Source: a bacterium (lineage in GTDB: Bacteria > Verrucomicrobiota > Verrucomicrobiia > Methylacidiphilales > Verrucolacustridaceae). From it: a DNA stretch of 9,249 bases. Of this stretch, positions 5,302 through 9,249 are shown piece after piece. Location: assembly GCA_009921985.1 (NCBI GenBank), contig RFWS01000042.1:1-9249 (forward strand), read 5' to 3'. The notes under the pieces were generated by a model. It saw only the letters and a list, made by a program, of their open reading frames with translations, did no database searches and was not told the DNA's origin. The position numbers were made by a program, and so were the translations under genes. The stretch's first letter is position 1, and each line of letters begins with the position of its first letter.

Positions 5302-5915
5302 ATGTCGGCCGAAACGGCTTTATCCCCCGATCTAGAGAATGGGCCGACCGACGAGGAACTGGTCGCCTCCACCTTGAAGGGGGACCTCGGGGCCTATGAC
5401 GAACTGATCCGGCGATTCCAAGGCCGTCTTTACGGCGTGATCTATCACCTGACTTCGAACCACGAGGATACGAACGACCTTCTCATGGAGGTATTCGACA
5501 AAGCCTACCGGAGCCTACCGACCTTTCGGGGCCAATCCTCGTTCTATACCTGGATTTACCGGATCGCGATCAACCGAAGTTTCAACTTTCTGGATAAAAG
5601 AAAAAGGCGACAAGGATCCATGAGTTTGAACGAACTCGATGAGGACGGCTTACCAAAGCTTGATTTGCCCGACATTTCGCCCCAAAACAATCCAAATAAG
5701 TCAATTATGCTCAATGAGTTGCAAAATAAATTGAACGAATCCATGCTTAAGCTGTCGAAGGAACATAGAACTGTGGTAACTTTATTTGATATCAAGGACT
5801 TGCACATGCCGAGATCGCCAAGATCATGGGCTGTACGGAGGGAACTGTGCGTTCCAGGCTCCACTATGCTCACAAACAATTGCAAAAATCTCTTGGCATC
5901 TACCTAAAAAAGTAA
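5302..5915 (+). pseudogene. Sigma-70 family (ECF-like) RNA polymerase sigma factor, frame broken in region 4
   Basis: Region 2 is intact at about residues 31-101: YDELIRRFQGRLYGVIYHLT, then DTNDLLMEVFDKAYRSLPTFRG and the DNA-melting/-10 segment SSFYTWIYRIAINRSFNFLDKRKRR. Region 4 begins LSKEHRTVVTLFDIKDL in the same frame, but after Leu167 (5800-5802) the family sequence continues in another frame: HAEIAKIMGCTEGTVRSRLHYAHKQLQKSLGIYLKK, ending at TAA 5913-5915. This is the helix-turn-helix that reads the -35 box. One base is missing in a two-base remnant at 5803-5804. As it stands, the original frame runs to TAA 5905-5907 with an unrelated tail. The repaired protein would be 204 residues. The cause could be a sequencing error, a real mutation or recoding; no classical slippery heptamer is present. 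Only 19 bases separate it from the membrane protein gene. Confidence 0.8.
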
Positions 5916-5934
5916 AACCATAAGGATTGTACCA

Positions 5935-6399
5935 ATGAGTCAAAAAGAAGATTTCAGCGAACTACAAAAGCTCCTCCAGCTTAAAAGACTGGAGACGCCC
6001 GGACCGGATTATTTTGAGCGATTTGTGGACGCTTTCCACATTTATCAGCGCCGCGAGATTCTCCAAAAAGAGCCATGGTATTCCAAGGTGGTGGAGGTTC
6101 TCTTTGAACCTTGGGTTGCCGGAGTGCCCCGGTTGGCCACGGTAGCAGCTTCGGTTGCGTGCCTGCTTGGCGGGGTGGCATTTTTTCTCGGCCCCATCCA
6201 ATCCGGTTCTGTTACCTTGGCGAATGGCAAAGTGGCCCATCCGCGGGGAATCTTGGTGGCGGCATCCCAAAAGGAAGAGTCACTGCAAATCCAGCCCGAG
6301 CTCATTGACACGGCCGCTGGCGGGGAAACGACCGAGCTGCGTCCCCTCTACGTGAACGGGCATGGCGCGGTGGCTTATGATTCCCGGCTCGCGTTCTAA
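5935..6399 (+). CDS. Single-pass membrane protein, candidate anti-sigma factor
   Basis: A 154-residue protein. A soluble, charged N-terminal part (LQKLLQLKRLETPGPDYFERFVDAFHIYQRREIL, about 10-43) precedes one hydrophobic segment at about 67-85 (LATVAASVACLLGGVAFFL), leaving about 70 residues outside the cytoplasm. This is the topology of RseA/MucA-type anti-sigma factors, and the gene follows a sigma-factor gene by 19 bases in the same direction. I recall similar leucine-rich, YFERF-containing N-termini in Verrucomicrobiota proteins of unknown function. It lacks the HxxxCxxC signature of zinc-binding anti-sigma factors, so the role rests on topology and position. The start is well supported: AAGGA at 5922-5926 lies 8 bases before ATG 5935. 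Its end overlaps the next gene, suggesting translational coupling. Confidence 0.7.
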   Translation: MSQKEDFSELQKLLQLKRLETPGPDYFERFVDAFHIYQRREILQKEPWYSKVVEVLFEPWVAGVPRLATVAASVACLLGGVAFFLGPIQSGSVTLANGKVAHPRGILVAASQKEESLQIQPELIDTAAGGETTELRPLYVNGHGAVAYDSRLAF

Positions 6400-7576
6400 A
6401 CTCCTTCTTTCCTTTTTTCTTCTCCTCGGCGTCCTGACCGCCGGGGGGTGGCTCTTTTTCTCTGGGAAGACAAAAAAAGAAAGTTCCCTGGAATCGGCAA
6501 GGGAAATGGTCACGACTGAGGAATTCAAGCCTCGCGAAGTTCAAAGTTCAAAAATTCAAGGCAATATTCAGGGCAACAATGCGGCGGCTTCCCCGGCGAC
6601 CGGATCTACGGGTGTTTTCGACAAAATCGCATCCGAGGTCAGCGGTGTGTATGAAAAAGCCGCCCCTTCCGTGGTTCGAATCCGGGCTTCCGACGGTCCG
6701 GAGCAACTCGCAGGCACAGGGTTTTTCGTCGACAATCAAGGAACCGTCCTGACCGCTTATGCCGTGGTGGGTCAGGCCAAAGAGGCCATGGTGGAAACCG
6801 GTGGCCGGACTTTGTCCGCCCGTGTTCTGGGCAGCGACCCGCGCAGCGGCGTAGCTCTGCTAAAAATCAAGGCGGCGGAGACCCCCTTTCTTCTTTTCGG
6901 TGAATCAGGCAGTCTCCGTCCAGCTTCAGCCGTGGTCAGTGTGGCATTTCCCTATGACCTCAAGGCGGAGCCCACGTTTGGATTGGTGGCCGGTTTTGAT
7001 GTCAAATATCTGACCCGCTTTTTTGCCACGACCCACATCCGCGCCAATCTGCCCATCAAACCAGGTCAGATCGGAGGACCTTTGTTGGACAGCCAAGGGA
7101 AAGTCGTGGGGATTCTCATGCTGGAAATCGACGAAGGAAAAGCCTGCTATGCCTTGCCCGTGGAGGCTGCGGCCAAGGTGGCGGCGGACATTGAAAAGTA
7201 CGGCCAACCCAAGCACGGATGGATGGGGGTAGGAGTGATGCCCGACCGGAGTCGACCCGATCGAGGGGCCCCGGTCTTCGTGGACCGCCTGTACAAAGGC
7301 ACGCCGGCGGAGCGCAGCGGGCTTAAAGCCGGCGATGAGGTGATTTCGATCGGAAACCGCGCAGTGCGGGAGCCCTCCGATGTTCTCGATTCGGCCTTTT
7401 TTGCCAGCGTGGGTGAAAAGATTCCCGTGAAGGTGCGGCGCAACGGAAAAGAAGAAACCTTCACCATCACAGTGGCGGCCCGTCCGGAGAGTTCCAGGAT
7501 CGTGGAGCCGGCGCCTCTTTTCCCCGATACCCCCGGAAGTCGTTCTCCCCAGGGGATCCCAGTCCGGGGAAACTAA
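6362..7576 (+). CDS. Membrane-anchored HtrA/DegS-like protein with PDZ domain, predicted catalytically dead
   Basis: A 404-residue protein with the layout of DegS/HtrA. It has one N-terminal membrane segment (about 13-34), a low-complexity linker (about 40-85), a trypsin-like fold at about 95-280 and a PDZ domain at about 287-375 (GWMGVGV, APVFVDRLYKGTPAERSGLKAGDEVISIGN). The fold is recognisable from GTGFFVDNQGTVLTAYAVV, LGSDPRSGVALLKI and KPGQIGGPLLDSQGKVVGI. Compared with DegP motifs TNNHVV, DPRSD and GNSGGP, the catalytic His is Ala134, the Asp is Gly163 and the Ser is Ile237, so proteolysis is not expected. It may bind unfolded or C-terminal peptides through PDZ, or act as a scaffold. 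The first ATG (6362) overlaps the preceding gene by 38 bases; ATG 6377 is an alternative. Context suggests an envelope-stress role, but that is inference. Confidence 0.88.
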   Translation: MARWLMIPGSRSKLLLSFFLLLGVLTAGGWLFFSGKTKKESSLESAREMVTTEEFKPREVQSSKIQGNIQGNNAAASPATGSTGVFDKIASEVSGVYEKAAPSVVRIRASDGPEQLAGTGFFVDNQGTVLTAYAVVGQAKEAMVETGGRTLSARVLGSDPRSGVALLKIKAAETPFLLFGESGSLRPASAVVSVAFPYDLKAEPTFGLVAGFDVKYLTRFFATTHIRANLPIKPGQIGGPLLDSQGKVVGILMLEIDEGKACYALPVEAAAKVAADIEKYGQPKHGWMGVGVMPDRSRPDRGAPVFVDRLYKGTPAERSGLKAGDEVISIGNRAVREPSDVLDSAFFASVGEKIPVKVRRNGKEETFTITVAARPESSRIVEPAPLFPDTPGSRSPQGIPVRGN

Positions 7577-7602
7577 ATAAAAGATCCCTGAGTCAGGGGG
7601 AT
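7577..7602 (-). terminator. Intrinsic terminator of the MORN-repeat gene, stop codon inside the hairpin
   Basis: ATCCC (7584-7588) and GGGAT, within 7598-7602, form the base of a hairpin whose inner bases TGA/TCA can extend it, so the stem is CCCTGA-g-TCAGGG with flanking A-T pairs. Read on the minus strand it is followed at once by CTTTTATTTAG, a T-rich tract. The TGA stop of the minus-strand gene (7593-7595) lies in the hairpin. Only 16 bases separate the two convergent stop codons, so the element could also affect the plus-strand transcript. Confidence 0.5.
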
Positions 7603-9026
7603 ACATTCCCGCCCGGGCGGGGAAGTAGGTCAAATTCCGGGGGCAAGGTCAGGCCGATTTGCTGCTCCAGAGCCTCCTGTTGGGATTGCCAGAGGGCTAT
7701 TTCCGGTCCCGCGGAGACTTGGGGACGAAGAGAAACCTCCAATTGACCAAGGAGGGTGCCGTCCCGATTCCAGCCCTGCCATGAGACTTGATCGGAGCCT
7801 GGGTTGATCCGGGTGGAGCTGAGGGGTTTGCCATCTGGATACTGGAGCAGGAGAGAGCTTACTTTGCCCGGATTCGCGATGATGGGCCCAAATTGACCCA
7901 GTACTTTTTCGTCGGGGTACAGCAAGCGACCTCCAATCAGCCGGTCCTGGTCATACAGGCATTCAGCAAAGGTCTTGCCATCGGGATAGTGGAGAAGGAG
8001 CGGGCCGGAAAGATTGTCATTTTTGAAGTTGCCGGACGTGGCCAAGGATCCGTCAGCACCGAAGCTTCGGAACGGGCCGTTCTTTTTTCCGGCACGATAA
8101 GTTGTCTCCACCTTGGGTTTTCCATCGGGATGAAATTCACGGACGAGGCCCTCCAGCCTGTCTTCTTTCCAGGATTCCTCGATCTGGAGATCGCCATTTT
8201 CTCCCCAAGTCCGGGCGGGGCCGTCTTTTTTGCCGAGCATGTAAAAAGCCTCCGACTTCTTGGCGCCGGTGGGGAAATATTCCGTTGAGAGGCCTTCCAT
8301 CTTTCCTGCCTTCCAGACTGCGGTATAGCGGAGAGCCCCGTCCGGCCACCATCCCTGGGCGGGACCGTCCAGCTGGTCGTTTTGATAATTCAAGGTGTCC
8401 GAAACGGATCCCTCGGGATGAAACAGCTTGGATGGGCCCTGTCTTTTGCCGTCCACCATGGTATGGCAAGCCTTCCGGCTGCCTTCAGGGCTCCAAAGAA
8501 CCTGTGGCCCGTTCATTTTGCCCGTTTGCATGCGGGCTTCCGCGCTCAAGTTGCCTTGGGGAAAAAAGAACAACCAGTCTCCCTCGGGTAGTCCGTTTCG
8601 GATGGGACCTTCAGCGGTTTTCTTTTCATTTTCGTCGAAATCTGTTCGGCGACCGTTCCGCAAGTCGAAAGCCACGACTTCTCGTCGATAAACGGATCCG
8701 TTGGCACGGTAAAAGATCAATTCAATTCGTCCCTCTGGAGTCTGCCGGGCGCTGAGAACCATGGCGCCGCCCAGATTTCGGTATGGCCCCTTTCGCAGTA
8801 CTTCGACGGGGATAAGGGAGGATTCCTGATAATCCCAAATCGGGTCGCCAGAAGGTTGGTCGGGCCCCTGGGGGAACTGTTGGGTGTTTTCGACCGACCT
8901 CCGGATGGCCTCGGCCGTCTGGAGTCCCTGAAAAATGGCGTTCAGGATGATGCCCACCTCGCTTTGCGCAAGGGCTCGGACGGGGAGGACGATCAGGCAT
9001 GCGAGGAGAAAAGGAACGGCGCGCAT
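7593..9026 (-). CDS. Secreted protein with ten MORN/YwqK-type repeats of exactly 24 residues
   Basis: A 477-residue protein. Residues 1-21 form a Sec signal peptide (MRAVPFLLACLIVLPVRALAQ, cleavage likely after ALA or AQ), so it is exported. A non-repetitive region (about 22-140) precedes the repeats. The repeat glycine falls at 149, 173, 197, 221, 245, 269, 293, 317, 341 and 365, an unbroken 24-residue period. Each unit has the form GK(x)2GP...(F/Y/W)xPDG(x)nE or DxLxGP. This is the MORN_2 (YwqK-like) pattern, a beta-hairpin repeat usually linked to protein or surface binding. YwqK-family names mention antitoxins, but nothing here supports a toxin-antitoxin pair. The last 100 residues lose the repeat and end in a glutamine-rich, proline-rich tail. 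ATG 9026 places the signal peptide at the start. Its partner is unknown. Confidence 0.85.
   Translation of the reverse strand: MRAVPFLLACLIVLPVRALAQSEVGIILNAIFQGLQTAEAIRRSVENTQQFPQGPDQPSGDPIWDYQESSLIPVEVLRKGPYRNLGGAMVLSARQTPEGRIELIFYRANGSVYRREVVAFDLRNGRRTDFDENEKKTAEGPIRNGLPEGDWLFFFPQGNLSAEARMQTGKMNGPQVLWSPEGSRKACHTMVDGKRQGPSKLFHPEGSVSDTLNYQNDQLDGPAQGWWPDGALRYTAVWKAGKMEGLSTEYFPTGAKKSEAFYMLGKKDGPARTWGENGDLQIEESWKEDRLEGLVREFHPDGKPKVETTYRAGKKNGPFRSFGADGSLATSGNFKNDNLSGPLLLHYPDGKTFAECLYDQDRLIGGRLLYPDEKVLGQFGPIIANPGKVSSLLLQYPDGKPLSSTRINPGSDQVSWQGWNRDGTLLGQLEVSLRPQVSAGPEIALWQSQQEALEQQIGLTLPPEFDLLPRPGGNVSP
7606..7624. repeat. Strong GC-rich palindrome in the C-terminal codons of the MORN-repeat gene
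   Basis: TTCCCGCCC (7606-7614) pairs with GGGCGGGGAA (7615-7624) with a single bulged G. Because it is almost gapless, the top pairs must open to form a loop. It lies within the last codons of the minus-strand gene, next to the terminator hairpin, and together they make a double-stem end between the two convergent genes. Confidence 0.45.
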
Positions 9027-9043
9027 CGGGACCCAGCCTAGAA

Positions 9044-9058
9044 TTAAGATTAAGATTA
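9044..9058. repeat. Short tandem TTAAGA repeat upstream of the MORN-repeat gene
   Basis: TTAAGA occurs at 9044-9049 and 9050-9055 and begins again at 9056. It is 18 bases or more upstream of the minus-strand ATG at 9026, an AT-rich island in GC-rich surroundings. On the minus strand it supplies several overlapping TAATCT/TTAATT words that could serve as a -10 box, but I find no good -35. The remaining sequence to the window end (9061-9249) shows no convincing gene. Confidence 0.45.
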
Positions 9059-9249
9059 GGTAAGCGGGAACATTCGAGGGGCAGGGGCTTGTCCGTGAAG
9101 GTGAATGGGACAGGCAGCCAGGGGGCTTGCGGGTTCTGGTAAGATAGGCGATTCCTGTCTTCTGGTGATAGGGACAACGGTCATGGGTCGAATCATGCGT
9201 GCGGGCGTTTGGGCCAAGCGCCCCACGCCATCTTATCTGTGGTAGGATA

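Noticed and set aside
5798..5812. Programmed -1 frameshift in the sigma factor gene
   Set aside because: There is no X-XXY-YYZ slippery heptamer at the switch point and no evident downstream pseudoknot, so a base deletion (real or from sequencing) is simpler.
7593..9026. YwqK-type antitoxin of a toxin-antitoxin pair
   Set aside because: The protein carries a signal peptide and has no small toxin-like partner gene; the YwqK label reflects repeat similarity only.
8722..9177. A 151-residue minus-strand frame overlapping the MORN gene 5' end
   Set aside because: Mostly antiparallel-frame shadow of the signal-peptide region; proline/arginine-rich composition typical of an out-of-frame reading of GC-rich coding DNA.
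9183..9245. A 20-codon plus-strand frame near the window end
   Set aside because: Too short, no Shine-Dalgarno sequence, no recognisable product.

Overview
The window looks like chromosomal sequence from a GC-rich Gram-negative bacterium. I lean towards Verrucomicrobiota or the wider PVC group. Reasons: several bactofilin genes lie close together, a small membrane protein with a KLLxLKR...GPDYFERF-type N-terminus sits next to a sigma-70-family gene, there is a long YwqK/MORN-type repeat protein, and Shine-Dalgarno sequences are often weak or absent. The phylum is an inference from gene content. No mobile element, CRISPR array or rRNA is visible.

Layout. Positions 106-1804 (+) hold aspartate kinase followed 4 bases later by a small DoxX-like membrane protein. 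Positions 1873-1945 (-) hold tRNA-Lys(CTT). Positions 2043-3593 hold three bactofilin-type genes: a short one and a zinc-ribbon/bactofilin fusion in tandem on +, and a canonical one on -, converging with them. A small unrecognised gene (3708-4034) and a long-chain polyprenyl diphosphate synthase (4202-5203) follow on +. Positions 5302-7576 (+) hold a sigma factor whose reading frame is broken in region 4, a single-pass membrane protein that may be its anti-sigma factor, and a membrane-anchored HtrA/PDZ protein that has lost all three catalytic residues. Positions 7593-9026 (-) hold a secreted protein with ten MORN-like repeats at an exact 24-residue period. The flanks 1-105 and 9027-9249 hold no convincing gene.

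How the genes may work together. The sigma / membrane protein / HtrA-like trio resembles the envelope-stress arrangements rpoE-rseA (with degS) and algU-mucA...mucD, except that the protease is predicted to be inactive and could act only as a PDZ sensor or scaffold. The bactofilin cluster suggests a local cytoskeletal or envelope-shape function, with the zinc-ribbon fusion as a possible adaptor. Aspartate kinase and prenyl diphosphate synthase are housekeeping enzymes. The most notable points are the pseudo-HtrA, the broken sigma factor, the zinc-ribbon bactofilin, the perfectly periodic repeat protein, and an internal start in the aspartokinase gene preceded by a strong ribosome binding site.
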